In this document: piece by piece, positions 1 to 8,657 of the stretch
Layout: the number at the start of each line of letters is the position of its first letter
How positions within the stretch are numbered: the stretch's first letter is position 1
Origin: Desulfuromonadales bacterium
GTDB taxonomy: Bacteria > Desulfobacterota > Desulfuromonadia > Desulfuromonadales > UBA2294
Length of the DNA: 15,589 bases
NCBI GenBank assembly: GCA_014859615.1
Contig: JACUTX010000042.1
Coordinates: 1 to 15,589 of the forward strand
Reading direction: 5' to 3'
Translations under genes and position numbers: made by a program
Notes under the pieces: model-generated
Databases searched by the model: none
What the model saw: the letters and a program-made list of their open reading frames with translations, nothing else
What the model was told of the DNA's origin: nothing

Positions 1-32
1 TGTTGGAACGAAACGTGCTGTCTGAAAGAAGA

Positions 33-1064
33 ATGATGTTGCGTAAATTATCTATTTTTATACTGCTGTTGCTACTCTGCGGCTGCATCGCTGCCAGCTC
101 TGCCCCCTCGATTCGTGGCAAGGTCAGTTTCGAACGGCTCCCCGCGGCGGGCGTTACCGTTGAAGCTTATCGGGCGGGCGCGGCGCACTTCCCGGCGCAA
201 CCCGATTTTTATGCCGCTGCGACTGCAGCGGACGGGCTTTTTCAGCTCAGTCTCCCCTCGGGCTCATACTACCTCTTTGCCCGGGGTGCCGGGTTATACT
301 CTTACTATGGGCGCAATCCGGTGTTGGTCTCCGGCGCGGGGGTGACTGACCTCAATCTTGGTCTGGTGCAGCTGTCAGAGCGCAAGATAGACGGTGTGGC
401 AGATGACGCTGTTTATGGCCGGGTCACACAGGCCGGATTGCCGCAGGCGGACGTGATGATTTTTGTCTATACCGATCTGACGACGCAGCTCAAGGGGATG
501 GGGTATATGATGGCCGGACCGACCGATGAACAGGGTCGATTTGAACTGGTTCTCCCTGATGGAATCTACTATCTGCTTGCCCGCAAGCGGCAGAAGGAGA
601 TGACCGTCGGCCCGCTGCGTGCCGGTGATTTTATCGGCTACTATCCGCAGAATCCATTGCGTGTGCGCAATCATCGGTCTGAGCCGGTTATCATCCCGAT
701 GCTGGAACTGCCGGAGAAGTTTGAGCAGCTCGGTCGCGGTATAAACGGTGCGACGTCAATCAGCGGTGTCATTCGCGATGCGGGCGGTGCTCCGGTGGCG
801 GGTGCCCGGGTGGTGGTCTACGAAAAACCGCAGCTGCTCGACCGGCCTCTGTCTGTTTCGCAGCCGACCGGCGTGGATGGTCGTTACACTCTGTCGTTGC
901 AAACCGGGGGGGATTACTACCTGGCGGCGCGCAACACCCTCGGGGGCGCTCCAGGGCCCGGCGATCTCTATGGAACTTATGATAATAATCCGGATCACAA
1001 ACTACAGCTCAAATCCGGTGCGGCGCTTGACGGTATCGATATGATTGTGGAGGAGATGTGGTGA
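33..1064 (+). CDS. A1: lipoprotein with three carboxypeptidase-regulatory-like domains
   Basis: Predicted outer-membrane or surface lipoprotein of about 343 residues; exact role unknown. The start is placed at the ATG at 33 (a second ATG follows at 36) because a hydrophobic stretch and lipobox LCGC (Cys18) follow directly and GAAAGAAG lies just upstream; an in-frame TTG at 3 would add a polar extension before the signal peptide. A TGA at 23-25 in another frame may end an upstream gene. Three tandem beta-sandwich units start near residues 27, 127 and 242. Each has a G-V...G.PV.G..V..Y strand, a T..DG.F.L.LP.G.YYL.AR core and an NP or DH ending. This matches the CarboxypepD_reg/CNA-B-like superfamily, whose members are often structural or carbohydrate-associated modules; there is no peptidase domain. 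Residue +2 is Ile, so inner-membrane retention is not expected under the E. coli rule. It overlaps B1 by 4 bases and resembles A2, A3 and A4. Confidence 0.85.
   Translation: MMLRKLSIFILLLLLCGCIAASSAPSIRGKVSFERLPAAGVTVEAYRAGAAHFPAQPDFYAAATAADGLFQLSLPSGSYYLFARGAGLYSYYGRNPVLVSGAGVTDLNLGLVQLSERKIDGVADDAVYGRVTQAGLPQADVMIFVYTDLTTQLKGMGYMMAGPTDEQGRFELVLPDGIYYLLARKRQKEMTVGPLRAGDFIGYYPQNPLRVRNHRSEPVIIPMLELPEKFEQLGRGINGATSISGVIRDAGGAPVAGARVVVYEKPQLLDRPLSVSQPTGVDGRYTLSLQTGGDYYLAARNTLGGAPGPGDLYGTYDNNPDHKLQLKSGAALDGIDMIVEEMW
1049..1055 (+). promoter_or_regulatory. Shine-Dalgarno site choosing the GTG start of B1
   Basis: GGAGGAG lies inside the last codons of A1. It is 5 bases before the GTG at 1061 but only 2 before the GTG at 1058, so 1061 is the better start. 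The GTGA overlap with the A1 stop suggests translational coupling. Confidence 0.6.
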
Positions 1065-2896
1065 AAAGAGTGTTTGTCTGTTCGCTCTTCCTGTTTCTGG
1101 TCGGTTGTGCCGCGACTACGGGGGGGGATCGGCTCCTGAAAGATCAGCAGATACTTGCCGATACGGTCTGGCAGGGGAATCTAACAATCGACGGCGCGGT
1201 GCGGGTGGCGAAGGGGGCGACGTTGACAATCCGTCCCGGAACAAAGATCGCGTTTGTCCGCCGAGATCGCGATCAGGATGGTCTCGGTGACGCCACCCTG
1301 ATTGTTGAGGGGAGTCTGATTGCGGTCGGAACGGCCGCTGCTCCGATCCTGTTTCAGAGTGCCGAGCCGAATCGACGTCCGGGCGATTGGCTCGAAATCC
1401 GGGTCGATTTTTCCAGGGAGACCGTGCTGCAATATTGTGAAATTCGTGATTCAGCCCATACTCTGCACGCCCATTTTACCAAAGGGAGCCTGACCGATTC
1501 CATTATCCGGAACAATATTGACGGGAGTCGCCTCGGGGAAGCACGTTTCACGCTCAGCCACAACCTCTATGAAGATAATATTGGCAAAGCGATCAATTTT
1601 CGTAATTCGAGCGTGCAGATCGATCACAATATTTTTCGCCGCAACGGCTCCGCTATCTTTCTGTTTGAGACCGATCGGGATTCGGTGATTACGGCAAACA
1701 ATTTTTACGACAATCAGGTCAATCTGCGTCTCGGAGATTTTTTCAAGGGGGAGATCCGTCTTGAAAATAACTGGTGGGGGAGCTTTGATCCGCAAAAGAT
1801 CGCTGCGGCCATTTATGATCGTGAGGATAATCCGGATATCGGCACGGTACATACCGCTCCGGCGAAGAAGTGGATTGCACAGACCGGGCCCCGGGATAAT
1901 GTTCGTCTCGCTCACGTCTGGGATTTTAAAACTTCCGGTTTTGTTGATGCCGCGCTGGTCGCTGCCGACGGCAAGATTATCGTCGGTTCCTGGGACGGAC
2001 ATCTGACCGCTCTCACACCGAGCGGGAGCGTGGTCTGGAGCAGGCGTTTGAGCAATGTTATCGATGCGACGCCCGCCTCGGATGGTCAGCGCCTCTATCT
2101 CCAGACCTGGGATCGCTCCTTTTTTGCCTTGAATCCCAAAAATGGAGAGGAACTCTGGCGATTCAGTTATGCGCCGTCCCCTTCTGATGATCATCGTCAG
2201 GCCTCGCCTTTGGTTGTCGATAATATCGTACTGCTCCCGGCCTGGAACGGGATGCTCTATGCCCTTGATGTCGCCACCGGCAATCGTCTATGGCAGTATG
2301 ACACGAAGGGGGCATTGCGGGCCGAACCGGCGTGGGATGAGGATCGGATCTATGTCGGCAACGACGCCGGTCTGCTTCTGGCCCTGAATCGGCGCGGCGA
2401 GATCTTGTGGCAGGTGAGGCTCAATGCCCCGTTGCTTTCAACTCCGGCGGTTACGCCCGCCGGACCGATTGTCGTACAGCGCAACGGCGAAGTTGTGGCC
2501 CTCGATCGCAGTGGCCGCAAACGTTGGACGCGTCACCTGCAAGAGGTCTGCTACTACAGTGCGCCGTTTTATGCCGACGCGTCGCTATTTATCGGGACGA
2601 CGGCCGGGCGGCTCTGGAAACTGCGTGCGGTCGATGGCGAACCGATCTGGGTGCAGGACGGGTTCGGACCGATCTATTCGACGCCGACCCTGTATGAAAA
2701 TCGTCTCTTTTTTGGTGATAATGACGGGAACCTGTCGGTGGTGAATCCGGATAACGGCACCGTAACAAGCCAGTTAAAATTTGATGGTGACATTCAGGGG
2801 AGACCGTTGCTTGCCGGCAGACAGATTCTGTTCGGAGCGCGGGATCAATCTGTTTACGCGCTGCACCTGGTCGACCTGGCGCAGGAGAGTCCGTGA
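1061..2896 (+). CDS. B1: lipoprotein, beta-helix fused to PQQ-type beta-propeller
   Basis: Predicted outer-membrane or surface lipoprotein of about 611 residues, function unknown. Signal peptide with lipobox LVGC (Cys16 from the GTG at 1061). Residues about 30-265 form a NosD-like right-handed parallel beta-helix: an opening T.W.G.L.I.G segment, a TL.I.PGT.I.F strand, repeated N-x-F/L-x-x-N turns, and the closing NWWG at 237-240. An Asp-rich loop, DRDQDGLGD (69-77), resembles a calcium-binding turn and recurs only in B4. Residues about 285-605 carry eight copies of the PQQ-repeat pattern (DG.L.AL....G...W), the blade number of BamB-like propellers. No catalytic residues for quinoprotein dehydrogenase activity are apparent, so a binding or scaffold role is more likely. 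A G8 tract lies at 1120-1127. It is coupled to A1 upstream and overlaps the next gene by one base. Confidence 0.85.
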   Translation: MKRVFVCSLFLFLVGCAATTGGDRLLKDQQILADTVWQGNLTIDGAVRVAKGATLTIRPGTKIAFVRRDRDQDGLGDATLIVEGSLIAVGTAAAPILFQSAEPNRRPGDWLEIRVDFSRETVLQYCEIRDSAHTLHAHFTKGSLTDSIIRNNIDGSRLGEARFTLSHNLYEDNIGKAINFRNSSVQIDHNIFRRNGSAIFLFETDRDSVITANNFYDNQVNLRLGDFFKGEIRLENNWWGSFDPQKIAAAIYDREDNPDIGTVHTAPAKKWIAQTGPRDNVRLAHVWDFKTSGFVDAALVAADGKIIVGSWDGHLTALTPSGSVVWSRRLSNVIDATPASDGQRLYLQTWDRSFFALNPKNGEELWRFSYAPSPSDDHRQASPLVVDNIVLLPAWNGMLYALDVATGNRLWQYDTKGALRAEPAWDEDRIYVGNDAGLLLALNRRGEILWQVRLNAPLLSTPAVTPAGPIVVQRNGEVVALDRSGRKRWTRHLQEVCYYSAPFYADASLFIGTTAGRLWKLRAVDGEPIWVQDGFGPIYSTPTLYENRLFFGDNDGNLSVVNPDNGTVTSQLKFDGDIQGRPLLAGRQILFGARDQSVYALHLVDLAQESP

Positions 2897-5343
2897 TGAA
2901 TCTCTCTGATCGCGTCGACAGGCGTCTGCTGGCCGGGGTCTTTCTCCTCTGTCTGGCGACTTTGATGTATGAACTGGTTCTGACCCGGATCTTTTCCGTT
3001 CTGATGTGGTACCACTTTGCCTCAATGGCCATCTCCCTCGCTCTGTTCGGCATGGGGACCGCTGCCCTGCTGGTCTACCTGGTTCCGGGCTGGTTTCTGC
3101 CTGAGCGGACCCGCCGGATCGCCGCGCGTTGCAGTCTGCTGTTTGCTCTGAGCGTCGCTCTGTTTTTTGTCATCTTTGTGGCGTTCCGCTTCTATCCGCA
3201 GTTCGGATTCAAGGTCCTCTCGTTTTTTCATCAACCTTTTTATCAGCCGTTTCAACAGGGGTTTTACGACAGCAGTCTGCCGATGGCGTTGTTGCCAGCC
3301 CTGGCCGGGCTCTATCTGGTCACAGCTCTCCCTTTTTTCTGGAGCGGACTCGCCGTGACCCTTCTGTTTCGCCGGCATCTCGATCAGATCAACCGGCTCT
3401 ATTTCTGGGATCTTTTCGGTGCCGGCCTCGGTTGTCTGCTGATTATTCTCCTTTTGAAACTGCTCGGCGGGATCACCGCGATCCTCGCTATTGCCGTAAC
3501 CGGTCTCTGTGCCGCCTGGCTGTTCAGGGAGTCAGAGGGGAGAAAAAAACGGTATCGCGTCGGCTATCTTCTCCTTCTGCTGCTGATTCTGATCGCTGGC
3601 GTGGCAAATTTCATGAGCGGTTTTGCCGAAATCCAGTTTGTGCGCGGACGGTACGAGCCGAACCTCCTCTGGAGTGCCTGGAACTCATTCTCCAGGGTCG
3701 CCGTCTACCCTTCGCAGAGTCAGGAGATGGGACAATCGTGGGGGCTGTCGCGCACCTATCACGGCCCGATTCCAGAGCAGCTCGGGATGGTGGTGGACGA
3801 CACCGGTTACACCACCATGTACCGGGGGGATGATGGCGAGAGTGACGAATTTTTTCGCAGTAATGTTATTGCTCTGCCGTATCATCTGCGGCCGCAGGCC
3901 AATGCTCTGATTATCGGCCCGGGGGGTGGAAAAGATGTGAAGGTGGCTCTCGCCACCGGGGCGAAACATGTAACGGCGGTGGAGTTGAACCCTTTAATCG
4001 CTCACGCGGTCAATGAAGAGTTCGGCGCTTTTACCGGCCGGCTCTACCGCGATCCGCGCGTGGAGCTGGCCGTTGACGAGGGGCGTAACTATATCCGGCG
4101 GTCGACAAAACGGTATCATGTGATTCAGGCTTCGGCTGTCTTCGGTCGGACGGCACCGGCCGCGGGGGCCTTTACCCTGTCGGAAAACAATCTTTATACG
4201 GTTGAGGCGTTTCGGGATTACTGGAATCATCTGGAGAGTGACGGAATTCTGACGATCGCCCGATTTATTTTTGAACGGGAGACGTTACGTCTCGCATCAC
4301 TTGGCCTGGCGCTGTTGAAAGAGGAAGGGGTCGCCGATCCGGGGGGGCACCTGGCTGTGATCAAGGAGCGGGGGCTGGCGAATGTGATGTTGAAACGGAC
4401 GCCGTTCACCTCGGCCGAGGTTGCAACTTTACGGCAGATGGCGAATGAACTCGATTTCAGGATTGTTTATCTCCCTGACGAGCGTGACGGCAGCACTCTG
4501 TTTCAGCGCCTGATCGCCTCGGAAGGGAGTGAAGCGTTTTATGCTTCGCTGCCGTACGATCTGACCCCGACCACAGATGACCGGCCATTTTTTTATTACA
4601 TGTTAAAACCCGCTGATTTTATGAAGCTTTTTTCATTTTCAGAAGAGCGGTCATTTGAAGATAGAGCGTTGTTGACCCTGCGAAATCTGCTGGTGATTGT
4701 GACCGGTTTTGTTTTGATTTTTCTGCTGGCACCTCTGCTCCTCTGGGGGCGGTCGGCTTTGCGCGAACCGGCAGCAAAGCGCCGGATCCTCTACTTTGCA
4801 ACTCTTGGTCTCGGTTTTATGTTTATCGAAATCGGCCTGCTCCGGCGGTTTATCCTGTTTCTTGGTCAGCCGATTTATGCTCTGGCGGTGATTCTTTGCG
4901 CCCTGCTGGTCTTCTCCGGTGTCGGATCACTGCTCTCCGGTCGTCTCACCCCGCGTCGACCGCGACGGCTCCTCTCAATTCTGTTGTTGGCACTGGTTTT
5001 GCTCTCATCTCTCTATATTCTGCTGCTGCCGTCGATCCTCGAGCTGGCGATGACCGCTTCGCTGCTGCAGCGGTGCCTGCTGTCGATCGTACTGCTCGCT
5101 CCGCTCGGTCTGCTGCTCGGGATCCCGCTCCCTCTCGGGATGCGTCTGCTTCACCCGTCGGCCGAGGGGGTCGCCTGGAGCTGGGGGATCAACAGCGCGA
5201 CCAGTGTCTGGGGGGCGCTGCTCGCCGTGGTGGCAGCGATGAATTTCGGATTCACGCTGACTTTGGTCTTTGGAACGGGACTCTACCTGGTGGCGTTGCT
5301 GGTGATTCTCTGGCCCGGCGCGGTCAATAATGAGCGATTCTGA
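2896..5343 (+). CDS. Polytopic membrane protein with spermidine-synthase-like domain
   Basis: About 815 residues, far longer than a soluble spermidine synthase (about 290). The ATG at 2896 overlaps the previous stop (TGATG), with GGAGAG 6 bases upstream; the GTG at 2893 is the alternative. The N-terminal third has about six hydrophobic segments, beginning with the YELVLTRIFS...YHFA..AISL block typical of this membrane family. A Rossmann-type SAM/decarboxy-SAM domain follows: GPGGGKD near 341-347, VELNP about 20 residues later, then DPRVEL..DEGRNYI. Where spermidine synthases have the catalytic D-S-S-D loop, this protein reads HVIQASAVFGRT followed by GAFTLSENNLYTVEAF. Aminopropyl transfer is therefore doubtful; modification of another small molecule or envelope component is possible. 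The C-terminal 220 residues add about six or seven membrane segments. It is the only clearly membrane-embedded protein among the A/B genes. Confidence 0.85.
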   Translation: MNLSDRVDRRLLAGVFLLCLATLMYELVLTRIFSVLMWYHFASMAISLALFGMGTAALLVYLVPGWFLPERTRRIAARCSLLFALSVALFFVIFVAFRFYPQFGFKVLSFFHQPFYQPFQQGFYDSSLPMALLPALAGLYLVTALPFFWSGLAVTLLFRRHLDQINRLYFWDLFGAGLGCLLIILLLKLLGGITAILAIAVTGLCAAWLFRESEGRKKRYRVGYLLLLLLILIAGVANFMSGFAEIQFVRGRYEPNLLWSAWNSFSRVAVYPSQSQEMGQSWGLSRTYHGPIPEQLGMVVDDTGYTTMYRGDDGESDEFFRSNVIALPYHLRPQANALIIGPGGGKDVKVALATGAKHVTAVELNPLIAHAVNEEFGAFTGRLYRDPRVELAVDEGRNYIRRSTKRYHVIQASAVFGRTAPAAGAFTLSENNLYTVEAFRDYWNHLESDGILTIARFIFERETLRLASLGLALLKEEGVADPGGHLAVIKERGLANVMLKRTPFTSAEVATLRQMANELDFRIVYLPDERDGSTLFQRLIASEGSEAFYASLPYDLTPTTDDRPFFYYMLKPADFMKLFSFSEERSFEDRALLTLRNLLVIVTGFVLIFLLAPLLLWGRSALREPAAKRRILYFATLGLGFMFIEIGLLRRFILFLGQPIYALAVILCALLVFSGVGSLLSGRLTPRRPRRLLSILLLALVLLSSLYILLLPSILELAMTASLLQRCLLSIVLLAPLGLLLGIPLPLGMRLLHPSAEGVAWSWGINSATSVWGALLAVVAAMNFGFTLTLVFGTGLYLVALLVILWPGAVNNERF

Positions 5344-5348
5344 AAGGA
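5344..5348 (+). promoter_or_regulatory. Shine-Dalgarno site for A2
   Basis: AAGGA 11 bases before the ATG at 5360. The earlier in-frame ATG at 5330 lies inside the previous gene, has no recognisable site and would put a polar extension before the signal peptide. Confidence 0.5.
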
Positions 5349-5359
5349 TTTTTTTAAAA

Positions 5360-6436
5360 ATGACGACTTGCTGGCAGAGATGGATCGTGGCCGGACTGCT
5401 TCTTCTGGCTGCCTGCACGGCCGAGACCGGAACCGGTCTCGGCGGGAAGTTGACATTTGAAAACAGGCCGATTGTAGCCGCTACGGTCGAAATCTATCTG
5501 AAATCGGAAAAAGATCGCTCGACGCTGCCGTTCATGACGACGACAACCGATGCAAAAGGGAGCTATCGGGTCAATCTGCCCGCCGGACGTTACTATATCA
5601 TTGCCAAGCTGCGTCAGACCCTCGACGATGGCCGGACCAGGATGTTGATGGCGGAATGTCCGGCGAATCCGCTCGAAGTGGCAGGAGGAGAGCAGCGGAC
5701 GATCCCGACTTTTTCTCTGCGCGAGATGGGGCGGGATGGCGCTCTGATCCCCCTGCCTGAAACCGGAGTGCGTGGCCGTCTGGTCGCAGACGGAAAACCG
5801 GTTGCAAACGCCACTGTCTATGTCTATACGGAAAAAGGGACTGGCCTGATCGGCCCTTCTTACGGCGAGGCGGTGCAGAGTGATGCGGCGGGGCGGTTTC
5901 AGATCGATCTCCCTGCTGGCCGCTTTTTTCTGGCGGCGCGCAAACGCAGCGGCGGATCGCGCATGGGGGAACCGCAGGCCGGTGATCTGAACGGAACTTA
6001 TCTGCATAATCCGGTGGCGGTCAGCGCCGGGGCTTACACGAATCTGGCCGATCTGGTTCTGACCCCGGTCGATGCGTCTGCCCGGGCTGAACGGCTGGCC
6101 GAGGGGAAATTCAGCGCGACTCCGACCCGGTTTTCCGGTCGCGTGGTGAATCAGGATGGTCGTCCGATAGCGGGGATCTATCTCTTTGCCTATCTCGACA
6201 GCCGGATGGTCGGAAAACCGACCTATATCTCCGCGCCGACGGATAAGCTGGGGCGCTACCAGCTCAATCTCGGGTCCGGCGGCACCTATTATCTCGGCGC
6301 CCGCAGTACCTTTGGCGGCCCGCTGGAACCGGGCGAATGGGTCGGAACGTTTGATCTGCGTGCCGATCACGGCGTCGAAATTGAAGCGAACCGCGATCTG
6401 ATCCTGGACGATATTATTGTGCGTGAGGTCTGGTGA
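5360..6436 (+). CDS. A2: lipoprotein with three carboxypeptidase-regulatory-like domains
   Basis: About 358 residues, the second type A protein. Signal peptide with lipobox LAAC (Cys19) and Thr at +2, predicting outer-membrane sorting. Three repeat units begin near residues 28, 136 and 256. The first holds the LPAGRYYIIAK core and an ANP ending; the second LPAGRFFLAARKR, GEPQAGDLNGTY and HNPV; the third a YYLGARSTFGGPLEPGEW block ending in ADH. The second unit is the best conserved among the paralogs. A 24-base near-perfect palindrome lies in the codons just after the lipobox Cys (5420-5443). A gap of 16 bases separates it from the membrane protein gene, and its stop overlaps the B2 start by one base. 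Function unknown; a structural, binding or surface role is inferred from domain type and export. Confidence 0.85.
   Translation: MTTCWQRWIVAGLLLLAACTAETGTGLGGKLTFENRPIVAATVEIYLKSEKDRSTLPFMTTTTDAKGSYRVNLPAGRYYIIAKLRQTLDDGRTRMLMAECPANPLEVAGGEQRTIPTFSLREMGRDGALIPLPETGVRGRLVADGKPVANATVYVYTEKGTGLIGPSYGEAVQSDAAGRFQIDLPAGRFFLAARKRSGGSRMGEPQAGDLNGTYLHNPVAVSAGAYTNLADLVLTPVDASARAERLAEGKFSATPTRFSGRVVNQDGRPIAGIYLFAYLDSRMVGKPTYISAPTDKLGRYQLNLGSGGTYYLGARSTFGGPLEPGEWVGTFDLRADHGVEIEANRDLILDDIIVREVW
5420..5443 (+). repeat. 11-base inverted repeat with 2-base centre
   Basis: GCCGAGACCGG, then AA, then its exact reverse complement CCGGTCTCGGC. It lies inside A2 about 60 bases after the start codon. As RNA it could form a 10-base-pair stem with a GAAC loop. 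There is no U-run after it, so it is not an ordinary intrinsic terminator. Codon constraints alone (residues T-A-E-T-G-T-G-L-G) do not demand such symmetry. Confidence 0.7.
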
Positions 6437-7623
6437 TGCGTCCCGTTATTTTCATCCTGTTTTTACTCTTTCCGCTTCAGGCTGCGGCGCAGCTTTTGAC
6501 CGGCCAGACGGTCTGGAACGGTTCTGTCACCATCACGGAGTCGATCCGGGTCGAGCGGTCTGCCCGGCTTATTATCTTGCCCGGGACACAAATCACTTTT
6601 ATGGGCGCAAGCCTTGAAGTTGCCGGGGAGATGCAGGCTGATGGCGTTGTCTTCAGAGGCGAACAGTGGCCGGGAATTGTTTTGAAGGGGTGCGATGCGA
6701 CCACAACCTTGCGCAACTCATCGATCTCGGGTGCGTTGATCGGGGTTCAGGTTGTGGGGGGGGCGCCGCTGCTGGAGAAGAACCGATTGATCGCTAACCG
6801 GATCGGAGTTGAGTTGCGCCAGAAGAGCGCCGCGACGATCCGCGGTAACCGGTTTGAACAGAATGAAAAGGTCGGTCTCTTTGTCAAAGACGGATCGACG
6901 GCGGTGATCGAGGGGAACCGTTTTAAGCGCAACCGGCAGTATGCGGCGTATCTCTACCGGGCTACCCCGCGGCAGTTGACCGGCAATGTTTTTGAACAGA
7001 ACGGTACCGGCTTGCTGGTTGCGTTTGCCGGGAGTGATCCGGAACTGAAAGGGAACCGGTTTACCGCCAATCAGACCGGTATCCGGGTGGAGAGAGCCGC
7101 CCGGCCGAGTCTGATCGGGAATATCATTAACGGCAACGAAATCGGCATCGATCTTTTTCGTCGCGCCGATCCGCAGATTCGCGGCAACCTGATCAAAAAG
7201 AATGGCAAAGGGGTGGCGATTGCCTATTCTTCCTACCCGCTGATTATTGAGAACAATTTTGCAGAGAACCAGACCGCCCTGTACCTCGAATACCAGTCGT
7301 CAGTCTGGGAAGGGGGACAGGGGGGGGTAGAACGGAGTGCAGAGACCGTTCGCCGCAGCGCATTCGGCGGTCAGAACAAGGCGGTCACATCTGCCGCTGC
7401 ACCGCGCTATCTCGACGGAACGATCCATGCGGCGCAGAACTGGTGGGGTGCAGAGGAGACCGCACAACTGGCTCGGATCGGCGCCGGGGGGAATCCCGAT
7501 TTTATGACCGATGGCCGCGACCTGCCGACTTTTGTTGACGCCGGTCAAAGCTATCCTCTTGATCAGGTCAGGTTTGATCCCTGGCAGAAACAGCCGTTCT
7601 CTTTTCTGGAAGAGGTGCCATGA
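6436..7623 (+). CDS. B2: secreted right-handed beta-helix protein
   Basis: About 395 residues, second type B protein. A Sec signal peptide ends near QAAAQ, with no lipobox Cys, so a soluble periplasmic or secreted product is expected. The start at ATG 6436 overlaps the A2 stop (TGATG), with GTGAGG upstream. An opening T.WNGSVTI segment and an LIILPGTQI strand lead into a very regular helix. Rungs of 22-23 residues begin GN.F..N, six in succession from about residue 135, matching NosD/CASH-type Beta_helix repeats. The closing motif QNWWG ends at residue 338, followed by a tail with V.FDPWQKQP, shared with B3. G8 tracts occur at 6756-6763 and 7320-7327. Polysaccharide-lyase activity is not evident. 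Function unknown. Confidence 0.87.
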   Translation: MRPVIFILFLLFPLQAAAQLLTGQTVWNGSVTITESIRVERSARLIILPGTQITFMGASLEVAGEMQADGVVFRGEQWPGIVLKGCDATTTLRNSSISGALIGVQVVGGAPLLEKNRLIANRIGVELRQKSAATIRGNRFEQNEKVGLFVKDGSTAVIEGNRFKRNRQYAAYLYRATPRQLTGNVFEQNGTGLLVAFAGSDPELKGNRFTANQTGIRVERAARPSLIGNIINGNEIGIDLFRRADPQIRGNLIKKNGKGVAIAYSSYPLIIENNFAENQTALYLEYQSSVWEGGQGGVERSAETVRRSAFGGQNKAVTSAAAPRYLDGTIHAAQNWWGAEETAQLARIGAGGNPDFMTDGRDLPTFVDAGQSYPLDQVRFDPWQKQPFSFLEEVP

Positions 7624-8657
7624 AGAAAACCGTTTTAATCTGTTCTCTGCTTCTCATGGTCAGCACTCTGGCCGCAGCGGCAACCGGCATCAGCGGTCGT
7701 GTCGCCTGGCACGGGGAGCTGATAGAGGGGGTCACGATTCGTGCTTACCGCACTGTTGCCGATCTGGTGGCTGACAAGCCGGTCGCCGTTTCGCAAGCGA
7801 CGCTGACCGACGGCACTTATCAACTCAACCTGCCGCCGGGGCGATATCTGCTGACGGCGCGGGATTTCGACGGGGAGCCGCAAGCGGGACGCTATTTCTG
7901 CTACTATAACGGCAGCCCGGTTCAGGTGGTTGCGGGACGACAGACCCGGGTCGGGTTTAACCTGATTCGGATTCCGGAACCGGTTGCGGTAGAATCAGAG
8001 GGGCGCTCCGGTCTTAAAGGGGTGATTACCTTTCAGGGGGAGCCGCTCGAAAAATCGTACCTTTACGTTTATAAAGATGCTGACAAGGGGTTCAAAGGTC
8101 CCCCTTACTTTATTCAGCCGGTCGCAGATGGCAATTTCCGACTCCGTCTGCCGCCTGGAGACTATTTTCTCCTCGCCCGGAAGCGGGCTAAAGGGGGGCA
8201 GTTCGGTCCGATCGAAATCGGCGATTACTTCAACTATTACTACGGGAATCCGGTGCGGCTGAACAAGGGGGAGATACGGTATATCGATCTTGAGACGGTC
8301 TCGCGCCTCTCGATGCTCGAAGAGGGGGAGCCACTGCCGCTGCAAGGGGTACGGGGGGAGGTTCTCGACGCGGACGGTCGACCGGTGTCAGGGGTTCATG
8401 TCTTTGCCTATCGCGATGCGGCGATGACCAAATCGCCCGATTTTTTTTCAGCAATGACGCAGTCAGATGGCCGGTTTGAACTCTCTCTTCCCGAACTCGG
8501 CACCTGGTATCTGCTGGCTCGGGAAAATTTTGGCGGTCCGGCGGCAGAAGGGGAAAATTACGGACGTTATCAGGCGGATCCGGCCCATGCCGTAAGGCTT
8601 GAAGCCGACTCTCAACCTTTGGAGATTATTATTCATGTTCAACCACAGACTCCTTAA
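7620..8657 (+). CDS. A3: secreted protein with three carboxypeptidase-regulatory-like domains
   Basis: 345 residues, third type A protein. The ATGA start overlaps the B2 stop. The Sec signal peptide ends in LAAAATG; no lipobox Cys follows, unlike A1 and A2. Units begin near residues 22, 130 and 243. Unit 1 has GTYQLNLPPGRYLLTAR. Unit 2 has LPPGDYFLLARKR, a GGQFGP turn and GDYFNYYYGNPVRL. Unit 3 has GRPVSGVHVFAY and a DPAH ending. Unit 1 shares an EPVAVS or KPVAVS stretch with A4, suggesting A3 and A4 are the closest pair. It overlaps the B3 start by 23 bases. Probably periplasmic or extracellular; role unknown. Confidence 0.85.
   Translation: MKKTVLICSLLLMVSTLAAAATGISGRVAWHGELIEGVTIRAYRTVADLVADKPVAVSQATLTDGTYQLNLPPGRYLLTARDFDGEPQAGRYFCYYNGSPVQVVAGRQTRVGFNLIRIPEPVAVESEGRSGLKGVITFQGEPLEKSYLYVYKDADKGFKGPPYFIQPVADGNFRLRLPPGDYFLLARKRAKGGQFGPIEIGDYFNYYYGNPVRLNKGEIRYIDLETVSRLSMLEEGEPLPLQGVRGEVLDADGRPVSGVHVFAYRDAAMTKSPDFFSAMTQSDGRFELSLPELGTWYLLARENFGGPAAEGENYGRYQADPAHAVRLEADSQPLEIIIHVQPQTP
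8621..8624 (+). promoter_or_regulatory. Shine-Dalgarno site for B3
   Basis: GGAG within the end of A3, 10 bases before the ATG at 8635. It favours this start over the upstream ATG at 8599, which would place twelve extra residues before the signal peptide. Confidence 0.5.

Noticed and set aside
2443..2464. 8-base inverted repeat TCCGGCGG/CCGCCGGA in B1
   Set aside because: GC-rich codons in the propeller region make short stems like this likely by chance; no positional significance.
5354..6370. 338-codon open frame on the minus strand
   Set aside because: Shadow of A2; low-complexity basic product, no family resemblance.
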